Shown here: positions 32,017 through 41,978 of the stretch, piece by piece
Layout: every line of letters starts with the position of its first letter
Numbering within the stretch: the first letter of the stretch is position 1
Origin: an uncultured Paracoccaceae bacterium
GTDB taxonomy: Bacteria; Pseudomonadota; Alphaproteobacteria; Rhizobiales; Rhizobiaceae
Direction: 5' to 3'
NCBI GenBank assembly: GCA_937873685.1
Contig: CALMYO010000148.1
Location: forward strand, 1-42,027
Length of the DNA: 42,027 nt
Notes under the pieces: generated by a model
What the model was told of the DNA's origin: nothing
What the model saw: the letters and a program-made list of their open reading frames with translations, nothing else
Database searches by the model: none
Position numbers and translations under genes: made by a program

Positions 32017-35009
32017 CCCAGGCCTATCGCATTGCCGGCAAGGGCCGGCTTTCACCGGCGCGCGAGGCGCGTTTCACCTTCGACGGGCGCACCATGACCG
32101 GGCTGGAGGGCGACACGCTCGCCTCCGCCCTGCTGGCGAACGGCGTCCACCTTGTCGGCCGCTCGTTCAAGTATCACCGGCCGCGCGGCATGCTCTCCGC
32201 CGGCGCGGAAGAGCCGAACGCGCTGGTCGGCATCGCGCGCGATGCGACGCGCCAGACGCCGAACGTGCGCGCGACCGTGCAGGAACTCTACGACGGGCTT
32301 GCCGCTGTCAGCCAGAACCGTTGGCCTTCGCTTACCTTCGATGTTGGCGCGATGAACGACCTGATGGGGCCGTTCTTTGCCGCCGGTTTCTACTACAAGA
32401 CCTTCATGTGGCCGAAGGCTGCGTGGAAGCGCCTGTACGAGCCGGTGATCCGCGCTGCGGCCGGTCTCGGCGTCGCGCCCGGCGAAGCCGACCCGGACCG
32501 CTACGCCAACCGTTTCGCCCATTGCGACGTCCTCGTGATCGGGGCCGGTCCGGCCGGTCTGGCGGCAGCGAAAGCAGCGGCGACGAGCGGCGCCAGCGTC
32601 ATCCTCGCCGACGAGCAGCCGCAGGTCGGCGGTTCGCTGCGGCTGGAAACCGACGCGACGATCGACGGGCGCGACGCCTTCGACTGGGCTCAGGCGCTGG
32701 CCGCCGATCTCGCCGCGCGTGACAATGTGCGCATCCTCACCCGCACGACGGCGTTCGGGTACTATGCACAGAACATGGTCGGCCTCACCGAGCGGCTGAC
32801 CGACCACGTGGCAAGGCCGGACCCGGCGATGCCGCGCGAACGGCTGTGGCAGGTCAGGGCAAAGCGCGTGGTGCTCGCCATCGGCGCGATCGAACGGCAC
32901 ATGGTGTTTGCCGAGAACGACCGGCCAGGCGTGATGCTGGCTTCGGCTGCGCGCAGCTACCTCAACCATTTCGGCGTGGCCGTCGGACGCAAGGTTGGTA
33001 TTTATACGGCTAACGATTCGGCCTACGCTGCGGCGATCGACTTGAGGAATGCCGGGATCGACGTGCCGGCGATTGTCGACCTGCGCGACAACCCGCAAGG
33101 CGAGGCGGTGGACGCCGCCCGCAAGCTCGGCATCGAAGTCTTGGCCGGCCATGCCGTGATCGCCGCCAACGGCCGTCTGCGCGTCTCCGCGATGACGGTG
33201 GAACGCACGAATGGCGGCGGGTCGAAGCGGGTGATCCCGGTCGACGCGCTGGTCACCTCGTCGGGCTGGACGCCGTCGCTGCACCTGTTCTCGCAATCGC
33301 ACGGCAAGGTGGCCTGGGACGCGGAAAACCAGCGATTCCTGCCCGGAAACAATGTGCAGGACCTGTTCTCGGCCGGCGCCTGCAACGGGGCGACCGATCT
33401 CGAAACCGCGATCGCCGAAGGTCATGACGCCGGCGAAGCAAGCGCCCGGCTCGCCGGTCGTTCGTCCGGCGCTGTTGCGCGTCCCGCCACATCCGGCGGG
33501 GCAGCGATCTCCGGCGGCATGATCGGGGCGGCGCCCGGCGCGGAAAAGGGCAAGCAGGTCAAGGCCTTCGTCGATTTCCAGAACGACGTAACCGCCAAGG
33601 ACATCCGCCTTGCCGTGCAGGAGGGCATGCACTCCATCGAGCATGTGAAACGCTTCACCACCAACGGCATGGCGACCGACCAGGGCAAGACATCGAACCT
33701 GCACGGTCTCGCAATCGCCGCCGAGATGCTCGGGCGCGACATCCCGCAGGTCGGGCTCACGACATTTCGCGCGCCCTACACCCCTGTCACGTTCGGCGCG
33801 ATTGTCGGCCATGCGCGCGGTGAGCTTTTCGATCCGACACGGCGCACGCCGATGCATGGCGAGGCCGAGAAGCTTGGCGCGGTGTTCGAGGATGTCGGCC
33901 AGTGGAAGCGCGCCTGGTACTTCCCGCGCGCCGGCGAGGACATGCACGCCGCCGTCAATCGCGAGTGCAAGGCGGTGCGTACATCCGCCGGCATCTTCGA
34001 CGCCTCCACGCTCGGCAAGATCGAGGTGGTGGGTCCTGATGCGGCCGAATTCCTCGAACTGCTCTACACCAACCCCTGGAAGAAGCTTGGCGTCGGCCGG
34101 TTGCGCTACGGCATCATGCTGCGGGAGGACGGCTTCATCTACGATGACGGCGTTGTCGGCCGGCTGGCGGAAGACCGTTTCCACGTCACCACCACGACGG
34201 GTGGGGCGCCGCGTGTGATGAACCACATGGAGGATTACCTCCAGACCGAGTTCCCGCACCTGAAGGTGTGGCTGACCTCGATTTCCGAGCAATGGGCGGT
34301 CATCGCCGTGCAAGGCCCGAAGGCGCGCGAGATCGTCGCGCCGCTTGTCGAGGGCATCGATATGTCCAACGAGGCGATGCCGCACATGAGCGTGCGCGAG
34401 GGGCGCATCTGCGGCGTGCCGACACGGCTGTTCCGCATGTCTTTCACCGGCGAGGCGGGCTACGAGATCAACGTGCCGGCCGACTACGGGCCGGCAGTCT
34501 GGCGGGCGGTGATGGAAAGCGGTGCGGCGCATGGCATCACGCCCTACGGCACCGAGGCGATGCATGTGCTGCGCGCCGAAAAGGGCTACATCATCGTCGG
34601 GCAGGACACGGACGGCACGGTGACGCCGCAGGATGCGGGGCTCGACTGGGCAATCGGCAAGGCGAAGACCGATTTCGTCGGCATTCGCGGGCTGAAGCGG
34701 CCGGATCTGGTGCGCCAGGGCCGCAAGCAGCTGGTCGGGCTGAAGACGCGCGATCCGAAGGTGGTGCTGGAAGAGGGCGCGCAGATCGTGGAGAACCGCG
34801 ACCAGCCGGCGCCGATGACGATGATCGGGCATGTCACCTCGTCCTACTGGTCGGAAAACTGCGGCCGGTCGATCGCGCTTGCGCTCGTCGCCGGCGGGAG
34901 GGCCCGCATGGGCAAGACCTTGCACGTGCCGATGCCCGGCGGCGCTATTGCGGTCGAGGTGACGAACCCGGTGTTCTTCGACGAAGAGGGAGGCCGCCTC
35001 AATGGCTGA
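32013..35009 (+). CDS. soxA: Sarcosine oxidase alpha subunit
   Basis: 998 residues, the normal length. It is the largest subunit, carrying a dinucleotide-binding domain and a tetrahydrofolate site. Order of domains: an N-terminal ferredoxin-like fold (TFDGRTMTGLEGDTLASALL), a Rossmann domain with VLVIGAGPAGLAAAKAAA near residue 175, a second pyridine-nucleotide region (GRKVGIYTANDSAYAAA), and from about residue 600 a GcvT-like aminomethyltransferase domain (GEAGYEINVPADYGPAVW and PYGTEAMHVLRAEKGYIIVGQDTDGTVTPQDAG). The last part binds tetrahydrofolate and accepts the methyl group. It starts by an ATGA overlap with soxD and overlaps soxG by eight bases. Confidence 0.95.
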   Translation: MTQAYRIAGKGRLSPAREARFTFDGRTMTGLEGDTLASALLANGVHLVGRSFKYHRPRGMLSAGAEEPNALVGIARDATRQTPNVRATVQELYDGLAAVSQNRWPSLTFDVGAMNDLMGPFFAAGFYYKTFMWPKAAWKRLYEPVIRAAAGLGVAPGEADPDRYANRFAHCDVLVIGAGPAGLAAAKAAATSGASVILADEQPQVGGSLRLETDATIDGRDAFDWAQALAADLAARDNVRILTRTTAFGYYAQNMVGLTERLTDHVARPDPAMPRERLWQVRAKRVVLAIGAIERHMVFAENDRPGVMLASAARSYLNHFGVAVGRKVGIYTANDSAYAAAIDLRNAGIDVPAIVDLRDNPQGEAVDAARKLGIEVLAGHAVIAANGRLRVSAMTVERTNGGGSKRVIPVDALVTSSGWTPSLHLFSQSHGKVAWDAENQRFLPGNNVQDLFSAGACNGATDLETAIAEGHDAGEASARLAGRSSGAVARPATSGGAAISGGMIGAAPGAEKGKQVKAFVDFQNDVTAKDIRLAVQEGMHSIEHVKRFTTNGMATDQGKTSNLHGLAIAAEMLGRDIPQVGLTTFRAPYTPVTFGAIVGHARGELFDPTRRTPMHGEAEKLGAVFEDVGQWKRAWYFPRAGEDMHAAVNRECKAVRTSAGIFDASTLGKIEVVGPDAAEFLELLYTNPWKKLGVGRLRYGIMLREDGFIYDDGVVGRLAEDRFHVTTTTGGAPRVMNHMEDYLQTEFPHLKVWLTSISEQWAVIAVQGPKAREIVAPLVEGIDMSNEAMPHMSVREGRICGVPTRLFRMSFTGEAGYEINVPADYGPAVWRAVMESGAAHGITPYGTEAMHVLRAEKGYIIVGQDTDGTVTPQDAGLDWAIGKAKTDFVGIRGLKRPDLVRQGRKQLVGLKTRDPKVVLEEGAQIVENRDQPAPMTMIGHVTSSYWSENCGRSIALALVAGGRARMGKTLHVPMPGGAIAVEVTNPVFFDEEGGRLNG

Positions 35010-35556
35010 TGCATCCAGTGCAATGACGGCCAATCGCGCCATCCCGCTCGCCGGCCGCTTAACTGGCGGTCCCGCGGTGACGATCCGCCCCGCGGAGCCT
35101 TGCCGGCGGCTGGCGCTGCGCGCAAGCGCCGACGCCGTGCCGCTGCTTTCGGCTGCGCTCGGCATCGCGCTGCCGGTCAAGCCCAAGCAATCGGCCGGCG
35201 CCAAGGGCCGCGTCGCGCTCTGGCTCGGACCGGACGAATGGCTGGTCATCGACGAGGTGGGCGGCGATCCGGTCGCGGAGTGCGCGGGCGTCAAGGCGCT
35301 GCATTCGGCTGTCGACGTGTCGCACCGCAACACCGCGATCCTGGTTGAGGGGCATGGCGCGGCCGATGTGCTCAACGCCGGCTGTCCGCAGGACCTGTCG
35401 CTTGCCGCCTTCCCCGTCGGCGCCTGCTCGCGCACGCTGCTCGGCAAGATCGAGATCGTGCTGCTGCGCACCGGCGACAATTCGTTCCGGCTGGAATGCT
35501 GGCGCTCGTTCTCCGACTATGCGTTTGCGTTCCTGGCGGACGCTGCGCGAGGGTGA
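35002..35556 (+). CDS. soxG: Sarcosine oxidase gamma subunit
   Basis: 184 residues. The family features are RLALRASADAVPLLSAALGIALP, then RVALWLGPDEWLVIDE and AVDVSHRNTAILVEGHGAADVLNAGCPQDL, the region that resembles GcvT-type proteins. The last part is SRTLLGKIEIVLLRTGDNSFRLECWRSFSDYAF. It is the gamma subunit that completes the heterotetramer. Its start ATG at 35002 lies inside the end of soxA, so the two are coupled. The usual downstream partners for tetrahydrofolate recycling (glyA, purU) are not seen here. A different gene (nucleotidyltransferase) follows after 47 bases. Confidence 0.92.
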   Translation: MADASSAMTANRAIPLAGRLTGGPAVTIRPAEPCRRLALRASADAVPLLSAALGIALPVKPKQSAGAKGRVALWLGPDEWLVIDEVGGDPVAECAGVKALHSAVDVSHRNTAILVEGHGAADVLNAGCPQDLSLAAFPVGACSRTLLGKIEIVLLRTGDNSFRLECWRSFSDYAFAFLADAARG

Positions 35557-35603
35557 TGCCCGAACGACGCAACGAGCGTTTCAGTGTTCACGGAAACACA
35601 ATT

Positions 35604-36410
35604 ATGTCGAGGATCGATGACATCCCTGCCGAATACAGGCACACTATCGGGGGAAAACTCGACCAGCTAGAAGCGCAACACGACGTGGAAATCCTCTTCG
35701 CCGTGGAGAGTGGCAGTCGCGCCTGGGGTTTCCCATCGCCGGATAGCGATTTCGATGTCCGCTTTGTGTACGCCCATCGCACCGCATGGTATCTGGCGAT
35801 CGATCCGCGTCGCGATGTTCTCGAACAGCCAATCGACGGGCTTCTCGACATCAATGGATGGGATTTGCGCAAGGCGTTGACGTTGATGCTGAAGCCCAAC
35901 CCGGTTCTGCTCGAATGGCTTTCCAGCCCGATTCGCTACCGGTGGAACGACAAAGTCAGCGAGCCGCTTGTCGCGCTATCGTATCGAATCGCCCATGAAA
36001 CGGCATGCAGATATCACTATCTGCATTTGGCGGAAGGTCAGTTCAGCCGGGATATATTCGGCATCGAATCCGTGAAGCTTAAGAAGTACTTTTACGCTCT
36101 GCGCCCGGCAATGGCGTTGCGCTGGGTGCGCTTGCAGCCGAACGTTATTCCGCCGATGCATTTCCCGACGCTGATGGCCGGTTGCGACATCGGCGTCGCG
36201 CTCAGCCGTGAAATCGGCGAACTGATGGAGATGAAGGCGACAACGCGCGAGATCGGAAATGGACCGCGGCGGCCTGCGCTTGACGGTTTCATAACAAACG
36301 AGATCGAACTGGCGAAACAAGCCGGCGTATCTCCAGTGGGGACATCGCCTGCCACCCTGGACGAAGCAAACTCGCTCTTTCGCGACACTCTTGCAAAGTT
36401 GGGGCGCTAA
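35604..36410 (+). CDS. Nucleotidyltransferase of the RlaP family (DNA polymerase beta superfamily)
   Basis: 268 residues. The nucleotidyltransferase motif is FAVESGSRAWGFPSPDSDFDVRFVYAH (residues about 31-57) with the GS and DxD residues that bind metal and nucleotide. ALTLMLKPNPVLLEWLSSPI and the helical C-terminal region match the RlaP-type family (COG3541). These proteins have been linked to RNA repair gene groups, but the cellular substrate is not known. Codon and base use resemble the flanks less perfectly than the sox genes do: the region 35990-36120 looks relatively A/T-rich. It begins 47 bases after soxG, so it might be cotranscribed, but no function link is obvious. The start at 35604 lacks a strong ribosome-binding site. 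Confidence 0.85.
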   Translation: MSRIDDIPAEYRHTIGGKLDQLEAQHDVEILFAVESGSRAWGFPSPDSDFDVRFVYAHRTAWYLAIDPRRDVLEQPIDGLLDINGWDLRKALTLMLKPNPVLLEWLSSPIRYRWNDKVSEPLVALSYRIAHETACRYHYLHLAEGQFSRDIFGIESVKLKKYFYALRPAMALRWVRLQPNVIPPMHFPTLMAGCDIGVALSREIGELMEMKATTREIGNGPRRPALDGFITNEIELAKQAGVSPVGTSPATLDEANSLFRDTLAKLGR

Positions 36411-36445
36411 TCGGTTTGTCGAGGAAGCGTCAGCCGATCATTGAT

Positions 36446-37120
36446 TCAGCCGAATCCCACGAACCGCACGAACGCCTCCACCTCCGCCCGTTCCGTGCGC
36501 AGCCGGTTGACCGGCGCGTCCTCGTCCATGAAGCCGAGTGCGACGCCGCAAAACAGCATCCACTCGTCTGGCGGGTCCAGATGGGCGGCGATGGTCTCGT
36601 GCCAGGCCGCCCAGGCCTCCTGCGCGCAGGTTGCCAAGCCGTGCTCGCAGGCGAGCAGCATCAGCGATTGCAGGAACATGCCGCAATCGGCCCATTGTGG
36701 CGGCCCCATCTGCCGGTCGAGGTAGACGAACAAGCCGACCGGTGCGCCAAACAGGAGGAAGTTGCGGCGAAACTGCGCCAGCCGTCCGGCCTTGTCCTCG
36801 CGCGCCACGCCGATCGTTGCGTAGAGATCCTCGCCGCACTTGAAGCGGCGGTCGAACCAGGGCTGTTTCAGATCCTGCGGATAGACACGGTATTGCGGCG
36901 CCTCGCCGCGCGGATGCAACGCCATCTTCGCTTCAACGTCGCCCAGCAAGCGCGCCAGCGGCTCGCCGGTCACCGCATAGACTTCCCATGGCTGCAGGTT
37001 GCCGCCAGACGGCGCGTGGCGCGCACCGTCGAGGATGGCGCGAACCGTCGCGAATGGCACCGGGTCCGGCCGGAAGGCGCGGCAGGAGATGCGGTGGGCA
37101 AGGGCGTCACTGACGTTCAT
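36446..37120 (-). CDS. Nitroreductase family FMN-dependent oxidoreductase
   Basis: 224 residues. The family landmarks are RISCRAFRPDPVPFATVRAIL at the N-terminus, with the arginine cluster that binds FMN phosphate, and RHAPSGGNLQPWEVYAVTG. The later MFLQSLMLLACEHGLATCAQEAWAAW helix packs the dimer. Such enzymes use NAD(P)H to reduce nitro compounds, quinones or enones. It follows the quinone oxidoreductase gene (67-base gap) on the same strand, and may join the same electron-handling set as the acyl-CoA dehydrogenase. The real substrate is unknown. It is convergent with the nucleotidyltransferase gene. Confidence 0.88.
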   Translation of the reverse strand: MNVSDALAHRISCRAFRPDPVPFATVRAILDGARHAPSGGNLQPWEVYAVTGEPLARLLGDVEAKMALHPRGEAPQYRVYPQDLKQPWFDRRFKCGEDLYATIGVAREDKAGRLAQFRRNFLLFGAPVGLFVYLDRQMGPPQWADCGMFLQSLMLLACEHGLATCAQEAWAAWHETIAAHLDPPDEWMLFCGVALGFMDEDAPVNRLRTERAEVEAFVRFVGFG

Positions 37121-37187
37121 GGTAAAATGATCGGCGTTTCGGGAATCAGAGTGATGGCGTGCACCGTACTGCGCTCGTAGTAGCCAT

Positions 37188-38156
37188 TTACGGAACCAGC
37201 ACCAGCTTGCCGGTCGCGCCGCGATCCATGATGCGTTTCAGCACCGCGGGGGCCTGCGACAGCGGGTAGCGACCTTCGACCACCGGCCTGATCTTGCCCT
37301 CGCGCCACCAGCCAAACAGTTCGGCGTTGTTGGCGGCGTAGGTCTTTGGCTCGCGCGCGGTGAAGGCGCCCCAGAACACGCCAACAACCGAATAGCTCTT
37401 CACCAGCGTCAGGTTGACCGGCAGTTTGGGAATGGCGCCCGAGGCAAAGCCGATCACCAGCAGCCGGCCACCCCAGCCCATCGCCCGCGACAGCACGTCG
37501 AAGGTCTCGCCGCCGACCGAATCGAAGGCGACATCGACGCCCTTGCCACCGGTCGCGGTCTTCAGCGCATCGCGCAGGTTCTCGTAGCCGAACGCTTCGT
37601 CGGCTCCGGCTTGCAGCGCCACTTCCTGCTTTTGCGGCGTAGAGGCGGCGGCAAGGACGCGTGCGCCCATCGCCTTGCCAACCTGGATCGCGGCAATGCC
37701 GGTGTTGCCAGCCGCGCCCGGCACGAACAGCGTCTCGCCCGGCTGCAGCGCCGCGCGCTGCTTCAACGCATAGTGCGCGGTGCCATAGGCAACCAGCATC
37801 GCACAGGCTTCCGCAGGATCGAGGCCGTCCGGCAGCGGGACCGCCACCTTCTCCGAGATCGCCACGCGTTCGGCATAACCGCCATGCGACAACAACGCCG
37901 CAATGCGGTCGCCCTGTTTCAGGCGTTTCACATCCGGTCCGGCCGCGATCACGCGGCCGGCCACCTCCATCCCCGGCACGAAGGGCAGGTCGGGTTTCAT
38001 CTGGTACAGGCCCTGCACCAGAAGACCGTCGGGGAAGTTCATGCCGCAGGCTTGCGCCTCGATCACCAGGGTGTCGCCGGTTGCCTCGGGCTCCGGCCAG
38101 TCCGCGTATTCGAGATCCGAAATCGCGCCGAAAGCGTTGCAGACGATCGCCTTCAT
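37188..38156 (-). CDS. NADPH:quinone oxidoreductase-like zinc-free medium-chain reductase
   Basis: 322 residues, the QOR size. It starts MKAIVCNAFGAISDLEYADWP, then AQACGMNFPDGLLVQGLYQMKPDLPF, where the canonical catalytic zinc ligands are absent, and the Rossmann motif GAAGNTGIAAIQVGKAMGAR near residue 150. It transfers hydride from NADPH to quinones, enones or enoyl-CoA-type substrates. It starts three bases after the stop of the acyl-CoA dehydrogenase, so the two are surely cotranscribed. In acyl-CoA gene groups such reductases sometimes handle 2-enoyl intermediates; this is inference. Confidence 0.9.
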   Translation of the reverse strand: MKAIVCNAFGAISDLEYADWPEPEATGDTLVIEAQACGMNFPDGLLVQGLYQMKPDLPFVPGMEVAGRVIAAGPDVKRLKQGDRIAALLSHGGYAERVAISEKVAVPLPDGLDPAEACAMLVAYGTAHYALKQRAALQPGETLFVPGAAGNTGIAAIQVGKAMGARVLAAASTPQKQEVALQAGADEAFGYENLRDALKTATGGKGVDVAFDSVGGETFDVLSRAMGWGGRLLVIGFASGAIPKLPVNLTLVKSYSVVGVFWGAFTAREPKTYAANNAELFGWWREGKIRPVVEGRYPLSQAPAVLKRIMDRGATGKLVLVP

Positions 38157-38159
38157 CGC

Positions 38160-39398
<1,239 letters not shown>

Positions 39399-39440
39399 CT
39401 GCCTCTCCATGTTGCCGAGACCGTTTGATGCGGTCCCCAT

Positions 39441-39543
39441 CCTCCCCCTCAATGGGGGAGGTGGCGGGCGAAGCCCGCCGGAGGGGGTGCACAATCCACC
39501 CCACCCGGCCGCTACGCGGCCACCCTCCCCATTGAGGGGAGGG
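39441..39543. repeat. Palindromic GC-rich repeat, copy 4 (four-hairpin type)
   Basis: Four hairpins are visible: CCTCCCCC/GGGGGAGG (39441-39448 with 39454-39461), GGCGGGC/GCCCGCC (39463-39469 with 39473-39479), GGCCGC/GCGGCC (39507-39512 with 39516-39521), and CCCTCCCC/GGGGAGGG (39523-39530 with 39536-39543). The layout equals copy 1, with compensating base changes that keep the stems. It is placed between divergent genes, so it might affect both leader mRNAs. Confidence 0.9.
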
Positions 39544-39675
39544 AGGGCCCTCGCGCTCCGACGGTTTTCTGCCTCCTGTTGTTCCTGTTTCTGGCACGAA
39601 GACGCGCTCGGCGCCACCTCCGGCTTGCATTCGCGGCGACGGAACGTAGTGTCAGCGGCAAAGGGAAGGATACGC

Positions 39676-40491
39676 ATGCACTATCTGGAGAAACTGTTTT
39701 CCGTCTCCGGCAAGGTTGCGCTGGTCACCGGCGGGGCCACCGGCATCGGGCGGGGTATCGCCACCGCACTGGTGCAAGGCGGCGCGCGGGTGATGATCGC
39801 CTCGCGCAAGGGCGGCGATTGCGAAAAGGTCGCTGCCGAACTGAACGCGCTTGGCGCACCGGGTTCGGCGGAGGGCTTTGCCGGCGATGTCGGCAGCGAA
39901 GACGGCGTTCGAGCGCTGGTCGAAGCGGTGAAGGCGCGCACCGACCGCCTGCACATCCTCGTCAACAATGCCGGCGTGACCTGGGGCGAGCCCTATGAGA
40001 GCTTTCCCTGGCATGCCTGGCAGAAGGTGCTGACCGTCAACGTCACCGCGCTGTTCACGCTGACGCGCGACCTGACGCCGCTGCTGCAGGCCGCCGCCAG
40101 CGACGCCGATCCGGCGCGCGTGATCAATCTCGGCTCGGTGATGGGCACGCAGCCGCTCGCCGACGGGGCCTATTCCTACACGGCCTCGAAGGCGGCCGTG
40201 CATCACCTGACGCAGACGCTGGCAAACGAATTCGCCGGGAAGCGAATCACCGTCAATGCTTTCGCGCCGGGGCCGTTCCAGAGCCGGATGACGGCGTTCG
40301 CCACCGGAACCGAGGAAGGCGCCGCGCAGGTCGGCGCGCGGGTGCCGCTCGGGCGCATCGGCTCGCCCGACGACATCGCTGCGGCGACGCTGTTCCTGTG
40401 CGGCCACGGCGGCAGCTACATCACCGGCGCGATCCTGCCGCTCGACGGCGGCCAACATGTGCAGCACGGCATGCGGCTGTTCAAGGAATGA
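39676..40491 (+). CDS. SDR family oxidoreductase
   Basis: 271 residues. Motifs: TGGATGIGRGIATAL (cofactor), NNAGVTWGE, INLGSVMGTQ with the catalytic serine position, and YTASKAAVHHLTQ with the Tyr-Lys pair. ITGAILPLDGGQHVQHGM is the C-terminal region. It is in the branch often called 3-oxoacyl reductase-like in rhizobia. The start ATG at 39676 follows AAGGGAAGG. It is the first gene of the plus-strand module, divergent from the acyl-CoA dehydrogenase, and its stop overlaps the MaoC ATG (ATGA). In a 4-hydroxyacyl route, such an SDR could interconvert the oxo and hydroxy forms, as for the Lva-type operons. That role is inference. Confidence 0.9.
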   Translation: MHYLEKLFSVSGKVALVTGGATGIGRGIATALVQGGARVMIASRKGGDCEKVAAELNALGAPGSAEGFAGDVGSEDGVRALVEAVKARTDRLHILVNNAGVTWGEPYESFPWHAWQKVLTVNVTALFTLTRDLTPLLQAAASDADPARVINLGSVMGTQPLADGAYSYTASKAAVHHLTQTLANEFAGKRITVNAFAPGPFQSRMTAFATGTEEGAAQVGARVPLGRIGSPDDIAAATLFLCGHGGSYITGAILPLDGGQHVQHGMRLFKE

Positions 40492-41009
40492 CCGCTGGCA
40501 TGACACGGGACATGACCGACCTTTCCGGCAAGCCGGCGGTGACGCTTGGCGCGCTTGAAGCTGCCGTCGGGACCGAGATTGGCGTGTCGCAATGGCATGT
40601 CATGGACCAGGCGCGCATCGACGCCTTCGCGGAGACGACCGAGGACCACAATTTCATCCATGTCGATCCCGAACGCGCTAGCGCCGAGGCGCCGTTCGGT
40701 GGCGCGATCGCGCACGGTTTCCTGACGCTGTCGATGCTGTCGGTCTTTGCCTACGAGGCGCTGGCGCCGCTTGCCGGGCGAAAGTTCGGGATGAACTACG
40801 GCTTCGACAAGATCCGCTTCGTTGCGCCGGTGCCGGAAGGAAGGCGCATCCGCGGCCGGTTTGCGCTCAACCGCGTCAAGATCCGCCCCTCGGGCTATGT
40901 GGAGATGACCTATGGCGTCACCGTCGAGATCGAGGGCGGCGCAAAGCCTGCGCTGACCGCCGAATGGCTGACGATCGCGGTGATGGAAGAAGGCGTGGTG
41001 GCGACATGA
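40488..41009 (+). CDS. MaoC-type (R)-specific enoyl-CoA hydratase
   Basis: 173 residues with one hotdog domain. The hydratase signature is DAFAETTEDHNFIHVDPERA, with the Asp and His that activate water, followed by GGAIAHGFLTLSML. The C-terminal KIRFVAPVPEGRRIRGRFALNRV matches MaoC strands. It adds water to a 2-enoyl-CoA. The ATG overlaps the SDR stop (40488-40491), and its own stop overlaps the kinase start (ATGA, 41006-41009); a second possible start lies at 40512. Thus the three genes form one tightly coupled operon. It probably acts on the enoyl-CoA made by the dehydrogenase encoded opposite. Confidence 0.9.
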   Translation: MTAGMTRDMTDLSGKPAVTLGALEAAVGTEIGVSQWHVMDQARIDAFAETTEDHNFIHVDPERASAEAPFGGAIAHGFLTLSMLSVFAYEALAPLAGRKFGMNYGFDKIRFVAPVPEGRRIRGRFALNRVKIRPSGYVEMTYGVTVEIEGGAKPALTAEWLTIAVMEEGVVAT

Positions 41010-41978
41010 GCAGAGATGCCGCCACCCTCGACAAGCACGCGCTCGGCCCTTGGCTTGAGCGCAACATCGTCGGTTTTGCGGAGTTGAAGGAAATCAGTAA
41101 GTTCGCCGACGGGCAGTCGAACCCGACATACCTGCTTGAGGCCGAAAGCGGCCGCTACGTGCTGCGCGCCAAGCCGCCGGGGCAGTTGCTGAAATCGGCG
41201 CACCAGGTCGATCGCGAGTTCCGCGTCATGCGCGCGCTTGCCGATTCCGGCGTTCCGGTGCCGCCGGCGCTGACGATTTCCGGCGAAGGCGATGCGAGCC
41301 CGATCGGGCGCATGTTCTTCGTCATGGGGTTCGTCGATGGCCGCATCTTCTGGGATCCGACACTGCCGGGGCTTGCCAGTGACGAGCGCGCCGGCGTTTA
41401 CGACGCCATGAACGCCACGCTTGCCGCATTGCACGGCGTCGACGTGGAGAAGGCCGGGCTTGCCGATTTCGGCAAGCCGGGCAGCTATTTCGCCCGCCAA
41501 CTCGGACGCTGGACGCAGCAATATCGCGCAAGCGAGACCGAAGCGAATGCCGACATGGACGCGCTGATCGCCTGGCTGGAAGCAAACCAGCCGGCTGACG
41601 ACGGGCGCGTGGCGCTGGTGCATGGCGACTACCGGCTCGACAACATGATCTTTGCCCATGATGCGCCGCGGGTGATCGCCGTGCTGGATTGGGAACTCTC
41701 CACCCTAGGCCACCCGTTTTCCGATCTCGCCTACCAGTGCATGCAGTGGCGGCTGCCGCACGATTCCGGCTTTCGCGGCCTTGGCGGCATCGACCGCGCT
41801 GCGCTCGGCCTGCCATCGGAAGCCGCGTATGTCGAAAGCTATTGCCGTCGCACGGGCCTGTCCGGGATTCCCGAATGGCGGTTCTGCATCGCGTTTTCGT
41901 TCTTTCGCCTCGCCGCCATCCTGCAGGGGGTCTACAAGCGGGCGCTCGACGGCAATGCGTCGAACCCCGAACGCATTG
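41006..41978 (+). CDS. APH-fold kinase of the ACAD10/11 type, cut at the contig end
   Basis: About 324 residues are genomic; the 3' end is missing because the assembly runs into adapter sequence. The family is the aminoglycoside phosphotransferase fold. RYVLRAKPPGQLLKSAHQVD carries the lysine region. ALVHGDYRLDNMIF has the catalytic Asp, and AVLDWELSTLGHPFSDLAY the metal-binding Asp. GLADFGKPGSYFARQLGRW and QYRASET closely match the kinase half of mammalian ACAD10/11 as I recall it. Related bacterial LvaA phosphorylates 4-hydroxyvaleryl-CoA. Together with the neighbouring dehydrogenase, SDR and hydratase, a role in 4-hydroxyacyl-CoA phosphorylation is likely. The apparent ending IGRAHV is adapter-derived, not protein. 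Confidence 0.9.

Noticed and set aside
32052..35480. Antisense open frame of 1142 codons opposite soxA/soxG
   Set aside because: It is a by-product of GC-rich third positions on the coding strand. The product is a His/Arg/Asp-rich mix with no domain, and soxA, soxG fully explain the region.
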